From assembly GCF_002257565.1 (NCBI RefSeq), contig NZ_CP022736.1, positions 1,364,001 through 1,428,000 on the forward strand: DNA of 64,000 nt, in the 5' to 3' direction. A program made the position numbers and the translations under genes. Positions 16,649-25,237 of the stretch are shown here, one piece after another. Numbering within the stretch: the stretch's first letter is position 1; every line of letters begins with the position of its first letter. Source of the stretch: Herbaspirillum sp. meg3 (GTDB lineage: Bacteria; Pseudomonadota; Gammaproteobacteria; Burkholderiales; Burkholderiaceae_D). The notes below the pieces were generated by a model that worked only from the letters and a program-made list of their open reading frames with translations, was not told the DNA's origin and made no database searches.

Positions 16649-17116
16649 GCAATCTCCTGGATATAAGAATTGTTGTTCACTGCTGGCGTTGCGTTGTTGC
16701 TAGTTACTAAGTAAAGCGATGGCTGCAAAACGGATAACAAATTCTGGGTTTCGGAAAAGCGATTGCGTCAGAGCAAGAAGCCCATAGCGGTAGGGGAGGG
16801 AAACGGCAGGCGCGAACTCGCCGCCACCGGTCAGGCGCAGCAGCGCCGTCAACGATGGAACATCGGTGTCGCGTAAAAAATCCTGGTGTTGTCTCCGCCA
16901 ATGGCGTGGCAATAATCTCGTATTGGCCGCCGGCTTTTATGGTTCTTGATTCTGTTGCGGGGCCATTGTGGATTTGGCCCTCGTGTGGAAAGCGACACTA
17001 CGCCCGGCATCGGGCACTGTCTAATGAAAGTAATTCATCGCGTGATAACCGGTTGCGGTGGCTCAGTCCAAGTCATATATCGGCTGCATCGTTTGCGTGG
17101 CGGCGATTGAAACGGT
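16649..17116. other. Gene-free region (468 bp)
   Basis: Upstream of the solute-binding protein gene and downstream of an AraC gene. Frames of 60-119 codons occur on both strands but none has a ribosome site or recognisable domain. It should carry the promoter of the binding-protein operon. No clear palindrome seen. Confidence 0.45.
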
Positions 17117-17935
17117 CTATGTTCGCGCCTTTAACGCCGGCCTCAATGCAGGTCGCCCATGCGCGGCGTATTGGCTCGGCGTCTTGCCCAGCACTTTGCG
17201 AAACATGCTGGTGAAGGCGCTGGCGCTTTTATAACCAAGCTTCTCTGCGATGCGTTCCACGGGATCGCCCTGCGCCAGCCTCAGCAGCGCCTCGGTGATA
17301 TGGACTTGCTGCACCCAGTGACGAAACTGCAAGCCGGTCTCTTTGGGAAACAGGCGAATCACCGTGCGCGCACTGGCGCCGCCAATTTCGGCCCATTGTT
17401 CCAGCGAGTTCAGGCTACCGGGGGTGCTGACGATGGCCTCGCAGATCGCCACCAGCCGGCGGTCGGACGGCCACGGAATGGCGACGGGGATTGAGGTGGC
17501 CTCATGGATCTCCAGCAGGATCAGTTGTGCCAGATGGCCGCCGCGCGCTTTGACGTCGTAGTCGTCGCGCTCCTTGAGCAGCGCCAGGATCAGTTCGCGC
17601 AACAGCGGGCTGACTTCCAGCAGCCGGCAAGCATCGCCGATCTGCTGCGATTCTTCCTGCCGGATGTAGAGCGTGCGCAGATGGACGTCGCTGAGCATGC
17701 GGATTTCATGTTCCAGTTCCGACGGCACCCATAGCGCGCGTTGCGGCGGGATGACCCACAGGCCGTGCGGCGTGCGCACCTGCATCACGCCTTCTGCGGC
17801 GTACAGCAGTTGTCCGCGTGGATGTGAGTGCGGCGCCAGCAATTGGCCTGCATCGAAGTCGCGGCTGAAGGCGACGACGGCTTGCGGCAGTTGCTGGAGT
17901 TTCGCGGCCTTGGCGCTGGAATGGACGATTTTCAT
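17117..17935 (-). CDS. AraC family regulator with cupin domain
   Basis: Regulator of 272 aa. The N-terminal cupin (about 20-100) shows LAPHSHPRGQLLYAAEGVMQV and PPQRALWVPSELEHEI. The C-terminal AraC domain has the second HTH VERIAEKLGYKSASAFTSMFRKVLGKTPSQY. It is divergent from the Fsr-like efflux gene at 18065 with 129 bp between starts, an arrangement typical for control of the efflux pump. Belongs to the pattern annotated as 'AraC/XylS, cupin_6 or AraC_binding'. Confidence 0.88.
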   Translation of the reverse strand: MKIVHSSAKAAKLQQLPQAVVAFSRDFDAGQLLAPHSHPRGQLLYAAEGVMQVRTPHGLWVIPPQRALWVPSELEHEIRMLSDVHLRTLYIRQEESQQIGDACRLLEVSPLLRELILALLKERDDYDVKARGGHLAQLILLEIHEATSIPVAIPWPSDRRLVAICEAIVSTPGSLNSLEQWAEIGGASARTVIRLFPKETGLQFRHWVQQVHITEALLRLAQGDPVERIAEKLGYKSASAFTSMFRKVLGKTPSQYAAHGRPALRPALKART

Positions 17936-18064
17936 GGTACCGGCGGATTGTCACTTAATCGACGAAAAATGGCATTACGGTTTTTAAATGCCACTATACC
18001 ATTCACGTATTCCTGCATGTTTTTGTCCATCCGTCGCCCATTTTCCGTTCATTCATTCTTAGCC

Positions 18065-19309
18065 ATGACAATCAACAGTTCATCGTCGCTCGGCGCGACG
18101 CTCGCCGATAAATCCCCCGCGATATCGGCCGCATCAACTAATGCCGGTGCCACGCCTCTGGTGCTGCGCATCGTCTTGGCGGTCGGTTTCGCCCACATGA
18201 TCAACGACCTGATCCAGGCCTTGCTGCCGTCCATTTATCCGATGCTCAAGCAGAACTACGGATTGACCTTCACGCAGGTCGGGCTGATCACTCTGACGTT
18301 TCAAGTGACGGCGTCGCTGATACAGCCGTGGATCGGCATGTACACCGACAAGCATCCCAAGCCTTTGCTGCTGCCTTGCGGTGCCGTCTTTACGCTGGTC
18401 GGCGTGGTGTTGCTGTCGATGGCCGGCAGCTTTGGCTGGTTCCTGTGTGCGGCGGCGCTGATCGGTGTCGGTTCGTCGACCTTTCACCCGGAAGCCTCGC
18501 GCATTGCCCGCATGGCGTCAGGCGGTCGCTTTGGTTTGGCGCAGTCGACTTTTCAGGTCGGCGGTAATGCAGGTTCCGCACTGGGGCCGTTGCTGGCGGC
18601 GGCGATCGTGGTGCCGTTCGGCCAACCGAACATCGCGTGGTTTTGCATCATCGCGATAGTGGCGATCATTACCTTGTCGCGCGTGAGCAATTGGTATCGT
18701 CATCATCTGGCAGCCGGCGGCAAAAAGGGCAAGACGGCTGCGCCTCACAATCTGTCGCCGGGCACCGTCAAAAAGGCGCTGGTGGTGTTGTCGTTGCTGG
18801 TGTTTTCCAAATACTTTTACATGGCGAGCTTCACCAGCTATTTCACCTTCTACCTGATCGACAAGTTTCACATCGCGGTGGGCGATTCGCAGATCCTGTT
18901 ATTCCTGTTCCTTGGCGCGGTGGCATTGGGCACCTTCTTCGGCGGCCCTATCGGCGACAAGATCGGACGCAAGCGCGTGATCTGGTTTTCGATCCTCGGT
19001 GCAGCGCCGTTCGCCTTGCTGCTGCCGCATGCCAATCTGTTCTGGACCGGCGTGTTGTGCGTGTGCGTCGGCTTCATCCTGGCATCGGCGTTCTCGGCCA
19101 TCGTGGTGTATGCGCAGGAACTGGTGCCGGGCAAGGTCGGGCTGATTTCGGGCGTGTTCTTTGGATTGATGTTCGGCTTCGGTGGCATCGGCGCCGCGCT
19201 GCTGGGACATCTTGCTGATTTGTACGGAATCTCGACCGTGTATGCGGTGTGTGCGTGGCTGCCGCTGGCCGGTGTGCTGACGGTATTCTTGCCGAATCTG
19301 AAAAACTAA
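18065..19309 (+). CDS. MFS efflux transporter, fosmidomycin-resistance (Fsr) type
   Basis: Major facilitator of 414 aa with about 12 hydrophobic helices. The family motif after helix 2-3 appears as PWIGMYTDKHPKPLLLPCG, and the Fsr-type GVGSSTFHPEASRIARMASGGR is distinctive. The second half has GGPIGDKIGRKRVIWFS. The start is uncertain: ATG 18065 is used, with ATG 18017 possible; neither has a strong ribosome site. The divergent AraC gene is its likely regulator. Role: drug export, substrate unproven. Confidence 0.88.
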   Translation: MTINSSSSLGATLADKSPAISAASTNAGATPLVLRIVLAVGFAHMINDLIQALLPSIYPMLKQNYGLTFTQVGLITLTFQVTASLIQPWIGMYTDKHPKPLLLPCGAVFTLVGVVLLSMAGSFGWFLCAAALIGVGSSTFHPEASRIARMASGGRFGLAQSTFQVGGNAGSALGPLLAAAIVVPFGQPNIAWFCIIAIVAIITLSRVSNWYRHHLAAGGKKGKTAAPHNLSPGTVKKALVVLSLLVFSKYFYMASFTSYFTFYLIDKFHIAVGDSQILLFLFLGAVALGTFFGGPIGDKIGRKRVIWFSILGAAPFALLLPHANLFWTGVLCVCVGFILASAFSAIVVYAQELVPGKVGLISGVFFGLMFGFGGIGAALLGHLADLYGISTVYAVCAWLPLAGVLTVFLPNLKN

Positions 19310-19325
19310 TTTTGGTTTGATGACG

Positions 19326-19359
19326 AACGACAATATCCGTATCTGCGGATATTGTCGTT
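19326..19359. terminator. Hairpin between convergent genes
   Basis: Fourteen-base perfect arms (AACGACAATATCCG and CGGATATTGTCGTT) with loop TATCTG, between the stops of the Fsr-like gene and the hydrolase gene. The T-run is short on either side, but position and stem support a shared terminator. Confidence 0.75.
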
Positions 19360-19379
19360 TGCAGCTTGCCTGAACGGAC

Positions 19380-20414
19380 TTACAGTTTCGTTACCGCCAG
19401 CACGGCGTCGGCGAATGCCTGTGGTGCTTCCTGTGGCAGGTTGTGGCCGATGCCGCCGGTAATGTTGCGGTGTTCATATTTTCCCGAGAACTTGTCGCGA
19501 TACAAGGTTGGCGGCAGGAAGGGCGCGCCGTTGGCGTCGCCTTCCATGGTGATGGTCGGGATGCCGATGACAGGCAGGCCGGCGAGGCGGCGTTCCAGTG
19601 CGTCGTACTTGCGTTCGCCATCGGCCAGGCCGAGACGCCAGCGATAGTTGTGGATGACGATGGCGACATAGTCCGCATTGTCGAAGGACGCAGCGCTGCG
19701 ATTGAAGGTCGCGGCATCGAACTGCCATTTCGGCGAGGCGGTCTTCCAGATCAGCTCGGCAAATTCGCGGCGGTACTTGGTGTAGCCTTCGACGCCGCGT
19801 TCGGTGGTGAAGTAGAACTGATACCACCAGTCGAACTCTGCCTTCGGCGGCAGTGGCTTTTTGGCCGCGGCCAGATTGGTCATCAGATAGCCGCTCACCG
19901 ACACCAGCGCCTTGCAACGCTCCGGCCATAGCGCCGCCATGATGCACGCCGTACGCGCGCCCCAGTCAAAGCCGGCGATGACCGCCGAAGGAATTCGCAA
20001 TGCATCCATCAGCGCAATGATGTCCTGCGCTACGGCTGACTGCTGGGCATTGCGCAGCGCATCCGAAGAGAGGAAGCGCGTGCTGCCGTGGCCGCGCAGA
20101 TGCGGGATGATCACGCGATGGCCGGCTGCTGCAAGCAAAGGCGCGACATCCACGAAGCTGTGGATGTCGTAAGGCCAGCCGTGCAGCAGGATGACCGGTT
20201 GACCGTTGGCCGGGCCGACTTCTGCATAGCCGATGTTGAGCACGCCGGCGTCGATTTGCTTGATGCCGGTGAAACCTGCTGCAGTTGTGGACGTTGCACC
20301 TGCGACCATGCTTTGCGCATTGGCGAGCGTGCTGAAGCTCAGCTGTGCGGTGGCGACGGTGGCGGCGGCCGCGCCGAAGAAATGGCGGCGGCGTTGGTTG
20401 ATCTGATCGGACAT
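19380..20414 (-). CDS. Tat-exported alpha/beta hydrolase, epoxide-hydrolase-like
   Basis: Hydrolase of 344 aa with a twin-arginine signal (QRRRHFFGAAAATVATA, residues 7-23). The oxyanion motif is VILLHGWPYD and the nucleophile is Asp150 in AGFDWGAR, so it belongs to the Asp-nucleophile branch (epoxide hydrolases, dehalogenases) rather than serine esterases. The catalytic His is in GGIGHNLPQEAP. An AAGGAG site precedes the start. It lies 51 bp after a thioredoxin-like gene and near ccdA, all on the minus strand, consistent with an exported operon. Confidence 0.86.
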   Translation of the reverse strand: MSDQINQRRRHFFGAAAATVATAQLSFSTLANAQSMVAGATSTTAAGFTGIKQIDAGVLNIGYAEVGPANGQPVILLHGWPYDIHSFVDVAPLLAAAGHRVIIPHLRGHGSTRFLSSDALRNAQQSAVAQDIIALMDALRIPSAVIAGFDWGARTACIMAALWPERCKALVSVSGYLMTNLAAAKKPLPPKAEFDWWYQFYFTTERGVEGYTKYRREFAELIWKTASPKWQFDAATFNRSAASFDNADYVAIVIHNYRWRLGLADGERKYDALERRLAGLPVIGIPTITMEGDANGAPFLPPTLYRDKFSGKYEHRNITGGIGHNLPQEAPQAFADAVLAVTKL

Positions 20415-20465
20415 GTTTTTCTCCTTGAGTGTGATGGTGATTCGTGTGTTGAGTTGTTTTGCTGC

Positions 20466-20990
20466 TTACTGTGGTTGCGCCAGCAAATTCTTGATGGCGG
20501 CTTCGGTCTGCGCGTACTGGCCTTCGCCGAAGTGCGTATAGACCACTTGTCCTTTTTTATCGATCAGGTAGAACGCCGGCCAGTACTGGTTGTTGTACGA
20601 AGTCCAGGTGGCGTACTGGTTGTCCTGCGCCACCGGATACGTCAGGCCGAAGCGCTTGATGGCGGTTTTGACATTGTTGGTGTTGCGTTCGAAGGGATAC
20701 TCGGGGGTGTGCACGCCGACCACGACCAGGCCCTGGTCCTTGTACTTCTGGTACCAGGATTTGACGTAGGGAAGGGTGTTGATGCAGTTGATGCAGGTGT
20801 ACGTCCAGAAGTCGACCAGCACCACCTTGCCGCGCAGTTGCTGCATAGTCAGTGGTTCGCTGTTGAGCCACTTGTCGATGCCGGTGAATTCCGGTGCGGC
20901 GACGCTTTTGCTGAGCGCGCCGGCGGAAGCGGTGGAGGTTGCAGCGGCCAGCACAGTCAGGGCGGCGAAAGTCTTGAGTCGGGAAAGCAT
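20466..20990 (-). CDS. TlpA/DipZ-like thioredoxin-fold protein
   Basis: Periplasmic redoxin of 174 aa with a Sec signal peptide (residues 1-23). The active site is CINC (Cys66, Cys69) in FWTYTCINCINTLPY, the variant seen in the thioredoxin domain of DipZ-type proteins. The cis-proline lies in YWPAFYLIDKKG. It should receive electrons from the CcdA-like membrane protein encoded 26 bp upstream in the same operon. Target could be cytochrome c maturation or repair of exported proteins. Confidence 0.88.
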   Translation of the reverse strand: MLSRLKTFAALTVLAAATSTASAGALSKSVAAPEFTGIDKWLNSEPLTMQQLRGKVVLVDFWTYTCINCINTLPYVKSWYQKYKDQGLVVVGVHTPEYPFERNTNNVKTAIKRFGLTYPVAQDNQYATWTSYNNQYWPAFYLIDKKGQVVYTHFGEGQYAQTEAAIKNLLAQPQ

Positions 20991-21016
20991 GAGGGAATCC
21001 TTTCAGAAGAAGAAAA

Positions 21017-21742
21017 TCAGGAAGAGATGGAAGAACAAAACAGAGACGAAAGTGCAGCAGTAATCAACACGTCGTACTGCAGGTAGATCGCCAGCGCCGT
21101 CAGCACCACCAGCACGCCGAACAGCTGCTGCAGACGTTGGGTATGACGCGACACCACACGGACATGGCGGGTGATGTACTGGCCGCCGTAGAGGATGGCG
21201 AGCATGGGGATGGCGGCGCCGATGGCGTACATCAGCAACAGCAGGGCCGACCAGCCGAGATCCTGGGCCTTGACCACCAGTACCAGGATCGATGCCAGCA
21301 CCGGACCGGCGCAAGGCGTCCACACCGCGCCCAGCGACATACCCAGTACAAAGCCGCCGGTGTTGCCGGCATGCACTTTGGGAGCCTTCGGCGCGGCGTG
21401 CATGCGTTGCAGCGGGGACTGCAACTGCGCCACCAGCCATTCATAAGGACGCGGCCACAGGCGCAGCAGGCCGGACAGCGCCAGCAATGCGATGGCGGTA
21501 TTGCGCAAGACCTCTTGTGCCACATGGACGGTGCTGGAGACGGCGCCCAGCAGCATCGCGAAGGCGGAAAAACTCAGGATGAAGCCGGCGATAATAAACA
21601 GCGGGCGGGTGCGATTGGGCGCGCTGCCATTGGTTCCTACCGAGCTGCCGAGCAGAATCGGCAATACCGGCAGGACGCATGGCGAGGCAATGGTCAGCAG
21701 CCCGGCCAGCAGGGCGAATGGCGTTTCGAGGAAGCTGTGCAT
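21017..21742 (-). CDS. CcdA-like thiol-disulfide membrane transporter
   Basis: Membrane protein of 241 aa with about six hydrophobic helices. The two conserved cysteines that pass electrons across the membrane are in TIASPCVLPVLP (helix 1) and GAVWTPCAGPVL (helix 4), the CcdA/DsbD signature. ATG 21742 is chosen; the longer frame to 21868 adds a non-hydrophobic tail with no ribosome site. First gene of the ccdA-tlpA-hydrolase operon, reducing the CINC protein downstream. Confidence 0.88.
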   Translation of the reverse strand: MHSFLETPFALLAGLLTIASPCVLPVLPILLGSSVGTNGSAPNRTRPLFIIAGFILSFSAFAMLLGAVSSTVHVAQEVLRNTAIALLALSGLLRLWPRPYEWLVAQLQSPLQRMHAAPKAPKVHAGNTGGFVLGMSLGAVWTPCAGPVLASILVLVVKAQDLGWSALLLLMYAIGAAIPMLAILYGGQYITRHVRVVSRHTQRLQQLFGVLVVLTALAIYLQYDVLITAALSSLFCSSISS

Positions 21743-21792
21743 GGCAGCGATTTCCAATGTTGGTTGCGATGACCGTATTGGAACGCTTGGAC

Positions 21793-21870
21793 GTATCTGG
21801 CTTGTGTCCAGAACACCGCACGGGTGCAATGTTTTGTGTATGTGTATGCGCCAGATACATTGGGACACAA
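21793..21870. promoter_or_regulatory. Paired inverted elements between ccdA-like and GFA genes
   Basis: In the 186-bp divergent gap, GTATCTGGC (21793-21801) is matched by its inverse GCCAGATAC (21850-21858), and TTGTGTCC (21802-21809) by its inverse GGACACAA (21863-21870). Each composite thus occurs once per strand, facing each divergent gene, as expected for promoter or activator sites read by one regulator. Confidence 0.5.
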
Positions 21871-21928
21871 ATCATCCCGGGACTTGTTTTATAAAGTCGT
21901 CATTGCCAACCACCTGAAGGAAAAGGAA

Positions 21929-22300
21929 ATGATCCCTGAACGCTACAAAGGCTCCTGCCACTGCGGCGCCGTCCGTTTTGAAGTCCGCACCGCGCTGACG
22001 CCTGCCGGGCGTTGCAACTGCAGCCTGTGCCGCCGCAAGGGCGCGCTGATGACGCCGATGATCGACGCCGCCGACGTGAAGATCATCAGCGGCGAAGAGT
22101 CGCTGACGCTGTACCAGTTCAATACGCGAACCGCGAAGCACTATTTCTGCAAGCATTGCGGCATCTATCCCTTCCATCAGACGCGCAAGGATCCGCTGCG
22201 TTGGCGCGCCAATATCGGCTGCCTGGAAGGCGTGGATCCGTATGCGCTGGAAGCAAGCGTGGCCGACGGCGCCAGTCTGTCCGTGCTGGAGGATGCATGA
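21929..22300 (+). CDS. GFA/CENP-V family zinc protein
   Basis: Protein of 123 aa in the glutathione-dependent formaldehyde-activating (GFA) superfamily. Zinc ligands are visible as GSCHCGAVRFEV (Cys10, Cys12), CNCSLCRRKG and YFCKHCGIYPF. Family members are often annotated as formaldehyde-activating but most have unknown substrates. AAGGAAAAGGAA gives a good ribosome site at ATG 21929. Its stop overlaps the start of a 50-codon frame (ATGA), and a two-component system follows. Confidence 0.88.
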   Translation: MIPERYKGSCHCGAVRFEVRTALTPAGRCNCSLCRRKGALMTPMIDAADVKIISGEESLTLYQFNTRTAKHYFCKHCGIYPFHQTRKDPLRWRANIGCLEGVDPYALEASVADGASLSVLEDA

Positions 22301-22449
22301 CGCGGCTAAGACGCTTGCTGGCGGTCTTTGCCTTTGTCACGGGTGGTCTGGCGGCGGAACTGGCCAAGCCGGTCTACTGCTCGCTGCTGAATGTGGCGAG
22401 TACGGCGCCGGGCAGTACGGTATGCCGCCGCAAACGCGCTAAGGTATGA
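22297..22449 (+). CDS. Possible small exported peptide, 50 aa
   Basis: Starts at the ATGA overlap with the GFA gene, so it could be translated by coupling. The N-terminus (MTRLRRLLAVFAFVTGGLAA) looks like a signal or anchor sequence; the short tail has two Cys and ends with basic residues. It ends 7 bp before the response regulator start. No known family recognised; it may be a chance frame, but position and composition make it worth keeping. Confidence 0.35.
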   Translation: MTRLRRLLAVFAFVTGGLAAELAKPVYCSLLNVASTAPGSTVCRRKRAKV

Positions 22450-22456
22450 TCGCCGC

Positions 22457-23197
22457 ATGGAAAACCAAGACCACATCCTGATCGTCGACGACGACCGCGG
22501 CATTCGCGAATTGCTGGCTGCCTATCTTGAAAAGAACGGCATGCGCGTGTCGCTGGCGGCCAATGGGCGGCAGATGCGCGCCGTGCTGGAGCAGGGCGCG
22601 CCGGATCTGATCGTGCTGGATCTGATGCTGCCCGGCGAAGACGGTCTGGTGCTGTGCCGCGAATTGCGCGTGGGCAAATTCAAGGCGGTGCCGGTGCTGA
22701 TGCTGACCGCGCGCAGCGAAGAAACCGACCGTATCGTCGGACTGGAAATGGGCGCCGACGACTACCTCACCAAGCCATTCGCCGTGCGCGAGCTGATGGC
22801 GCGTATCCGCTCGGTGCTGCGGCGCGCGCGCATGCTGCCGCCCAACATGCAGGTGACCGAAGCGGTGCAACTGCTGGGTTTCGGCGACTGGCGTCTCGAT
22901 ACCACCGCGCGCCATCTGCTCGACCAGGACGGCACCATGGTGGCGTTGAGCGGCGCCGAATACCGCCTGCTGCGGGTCTTCCTCGACCATCCGCAGCGGG
23001 TACTCACGCGCGACCAGTTGCTCAACCTGACGCAGGGCCGGGCGGCAGATCCTTTTGACCGCTCCATCGATCTTCTGGTCAGCCGCTTGCGCCAGCGCCT
23101 GCAGGATGGCGCGCGCGAACCGCGCTACATCAAGACGCTGCGCAACGAGGGTTATGTATTTTCGGCGGCCGTCACGCTGATGGACGGTGAGCAATGA
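22457..23197 (+). CDS. OmpR-family response regulator
   Basis: Response regulator of 246 aa. The receiver domain has the acidic pocket at DDD (11-13), phospho-acceptor Asp55 in IVLDLMLPGEDG and Lys in YLTKPFAVREL. The winged helix (about 150-240) has RSIDLLVSRLRQRL and IKTLRNEGYVF. The pattern is close to OmpR itself. The stop overlaps the kinase start (ATGA), so the pair is coupled. It probably shares a transcript with the GFA gene. Confidence 0.92.
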   Translation: MENQDHILIVDDDRGIRELLAAYLEKNGMRVSLAANGRQMRAVLEQGAPDLIVLDLMLPGEDGLVLCRELRVGKFKAVPVLMLTARSEETDRIVGLEMGADDYLTKPFAVRELMARIRSVLRRARMLPPNMQVTEAVQLLGFGDWRLDTTARHLLDQDGTMVALSGAEYRLLRVFLDHPQRVLTRDQLLNLTQGRAADPFDRSIDLLVSRLRQRLQDGAREPRYIKTLRNEGYVFSAAVTLMDGEQ

Positions 23198-24513
23198 AGC
23201 TAACTTTTTTACGCTGGCCGCGCACGCTGTTCGCCCGGCTGGCGCTGATCTTGTGCGTGGGGCTGGTGCTGGCGCAGACCTTGTCATTCTGGCTCACGTT
23301 GACCGAGCGCGATCAGGCCACCACCAATGTCATGATGGGTTATATCGAGCGCGAAGCAGCCAGCTCGGTGGCACTGCTCGATCATCTTCCTCCCGCCGAG
23401 CGCCCGCAATGGCTGCCGCGCCTGGCGCGGCGCAGTTATGAATTCATCCTCGGCCCCGGTATCACCGGCACGCCGCCGGATGCGCGCCTGTCGCGGATGG
23501 TGGCGAAGTCGATCGCCGACGGTATCGGCACCGACTATGCGCTGACCGTCAATGCCGTCCCCGGCGACAAAGAGCGCATGCAGGTGCACCTGAAGCTGAC
23601 CGACGGCACGCCGCTGACCATCGACATGCGGCCAATGTCCGGCGTGCCGCTGTCGCCGTGGTTGCCGCTGGTGCTGGCGCTGCAACTGATCGTGCTGGCA
23701 GCTTGCTGCTGGCTGGCGGTGCGGCTGGCGACGCGGCCGCTGCATGCGTTGGCAACGGCGGCTGATGCGCTTGGCCCCGATCTCAAGGCGGCGCGCTTGC
23801 CGGAAGACGGCCCATCGGAAGTGGCGCGCGCATCCAAAGCCTTCAACGCCATGCAGGATCGTATCGCGACCTATATGACCGAGCGCATGCAAATCCTCGC
23901 CTCGATTTCGCACGACTTGCAGACGCCGATCACCCGCATGCGCTTGCGCGTCGACGTGATGGACGACGATCCGCAGCACGCCAAACTGCAACAGGATTTG
24001 CAGGAAATGGAAAACCTCGTCAAGGAAGGCGTAGCCTATGCGCGCACCTTGCACGGCGCAGCAGAAGCGCCCATCCGCATCGACCCCGACGCCTTGTTTG
24101 ACAGTCTGATGTGCGACTACGTCGACGCCGGCAGCGATGTGTCTCTGGAGGGGAATATCGGCGCGCCATTGGTGACTCGCCCGCAAGCGCTGCGGCGCAT
24201 CCTCGGCAACCTGATCGACAATGCATTGAAGTACGGCGGCAGCGCGCGCATCGTGGTGGCGTCATCTCCTCAAGATGGATCGGTAACGATTGCCGTGCGC
24301 GACCACGGGCCGGGCATTCCGCCCGCATTGCTGGAGGCTGTGTTTGAACCCTTCTATCGCGTGGAAGAATCGCGCAACCGGCAAACCGGCGGCACAGGGT
24401 TGGGGCTGGCCATTGCGCGGCAACTGGCGCTGGCGATGGATGCTTCGCTGTCCTTGCACAATCTGCCGGAGGGCGGCCTGGAAGCGCGGCTGACTTTGGC
24501 TAAGATGCACTGA
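23194..24513 (+). CDS. EnvZ-like sensor histidine kinase
   Basis: Sensor kinase of 439 aa, partner of the preceding response regulator. Two hydrophobic helices (about 12-36 and 155-178) bracket a periplasmic domain of roughly 115 residues. A HAMP domain follows, then the dimerisation box ASISHDLQTPITR with His240, as in EnvZ. The HATPase has NLIDNALKYGG, DHGPGIP and GTGLGLA. The periplasmic sensor domain has no recognisable ligand motif. Confidence 0.91.
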   Translation: MKLTFLRWPRTLFARLALILCVGLVLAQTLSFWLTLTERDQATTNVMMGYIEREAASSVALLDHLPPAERPQWLPRLARRSYEFILGPGITGTPPDARLSRMVAKSIADGIGTDYALTVNAVPGDKERMQVHLKLTDGTPLTIDMRPMSGVPLSPWLPLVLALQLIVLAACCWLAVRLATRPLHALATAADALGPDLKAARLPEDGPSEVARASKAFNAMQDRIATYMTERMQILASISHDLQTPITRMRLRVDVMDDDPQHAKLQQDLQEMENLVKEGVAYARTLHGAAEAPIRIDPDALFDSLMCDYVDAGSDVSLEGNIGAPLVTRPQALRRILGNLIDNALKYGGSARIVVASSPQDGSVTIAVRDHGPGIPPALLEAVFEPFYRVEESRNRQTGGTGLGLAIARQLALAMDASLSLHNLPEGGLEARLTLAKMH

Positions 24514-24548
24514 ACGTTTTCTGCATTCTGCATCTGGCACGGCGAAGG

Positions 24549-24585
24549 CCTGTCGTTACCTCATCGGTAACGGCAGGTCTTTTTC
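24549..24585. terminator. Terminator between kinase and ohr
   Basis: Stem CCTGTCGTTACC with GGTAACGGCAGG (one mismatch), loop TCATC, followed by TCTTTTTC on the plus strand. It ends the two-component operon and lies 24 bp from the convergent ohr stop. Confidence 0.85.
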
Positions 24586-24608
24586 ATTGTGGTGCAATCC
24601 GATTAGCG

Positions 24609-25028
24609 TCAGACCAGATTGATTTCCACACCAATGTTGCCGCGTGTAGCCTTGGAGTAGGGGCAGGTCGCGTGCGCCGCATCCAGCAGCGCCTGAGCGA
24701 CGTCGCGTTCGATGCCCGGCAGGCTGACATTGAGGCGCGCCTGCAGGAAGTAGGCGCCGTCGGTGGTGCCAAGATCGACTTCAGCATCCACGGCGAGGTC
24801 AGATGGAAGAGCGACTTTCATCTTGCCCGCGGCCAGTCCCATGGCGCCGATGAAGCAGGCCGACCAGCCGGCGGCAAATAGTTGTTCCGGATTGGTGCCG
24901 GCACCTGTGCTGCCCGGGGAGGACAGCTGAATATCGAGACGACCGTCGGAGCTGCGCGCAAAACCATCGCGGCCGCCCGAAGAGGTGTGTGTTTTGCCTG
25001 TGTACAGTACTTTTTGCAATTGGGTCAT
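24609..25028 (-). CDS. ohr: Organic hydroperoxide resistance protein Ohr
   Basis: OsmC/Ohr thiol peroxidase of 139 aa. Both catalytic cysteines are present: Cys58 in GWSACFIGAM and Cys122 in HATCPYSKATRGN; Arg20 and Glu48 that tune the peroxidatic Cys are also in place. It reduces organic and lipid hydroperoxides in the cytoplasm. The start at 25028 removes an unlikely AT-rich extension. It is divergent from an OhrR-type repressor at 25238, with palindromic operators between them. Confidence 0.95.
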   Translation of the reverse strand: MTQLQKVLYTGKTHTSSGGRDGFARSSDGRLDIQLSSPGSTGAGTNPEQLFAAGWSACFIGAMGLAAGKMKVALPSDLAVDAEVDLGTTDGAYFLQARLNVSLPGIERDVAQALLDAAHATCPYSKATRGNIGVEINLV

Positions 25029-25113
25029 GATGAAGTTACTCTCTGAGTAACGAAGTTGCCGAGATGTTTTTTCTGTCCGGCATGGTTTCAAGTGATTTAT
25101 ATCGTATCCGATG

Positions 25114-25189
25114 TAATCGAATGCGATTAAGTATATCGGTAAATTTAAAGATGTCAATGCATTCGATTAAATCGCATGCGATATATAAT
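25114..25189. promoter_or_regulatory. OhrR-type operators and promoter in the ohr/ohrR gap
   Basis: Two palindromes built on the same half-site: TAATCG-AATG-CGATTA (25114-25129) and the 21-bp GCATTCGATT-A-AATCGCATGC (25159-25179, one mismatch). The second overlaps the -35/spacer of a plus-strand promoter with -10 TATAAT at 25184-25189, which fits repression of ohrR by its own product; the first is placed to repress ohr. Confidence 0.75.
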
Positions 25190-25237
25190 GTGAAAATTGC
25201 GAAGCATGCCTTTGCATCCACAAGGAGTCATAGCGCC

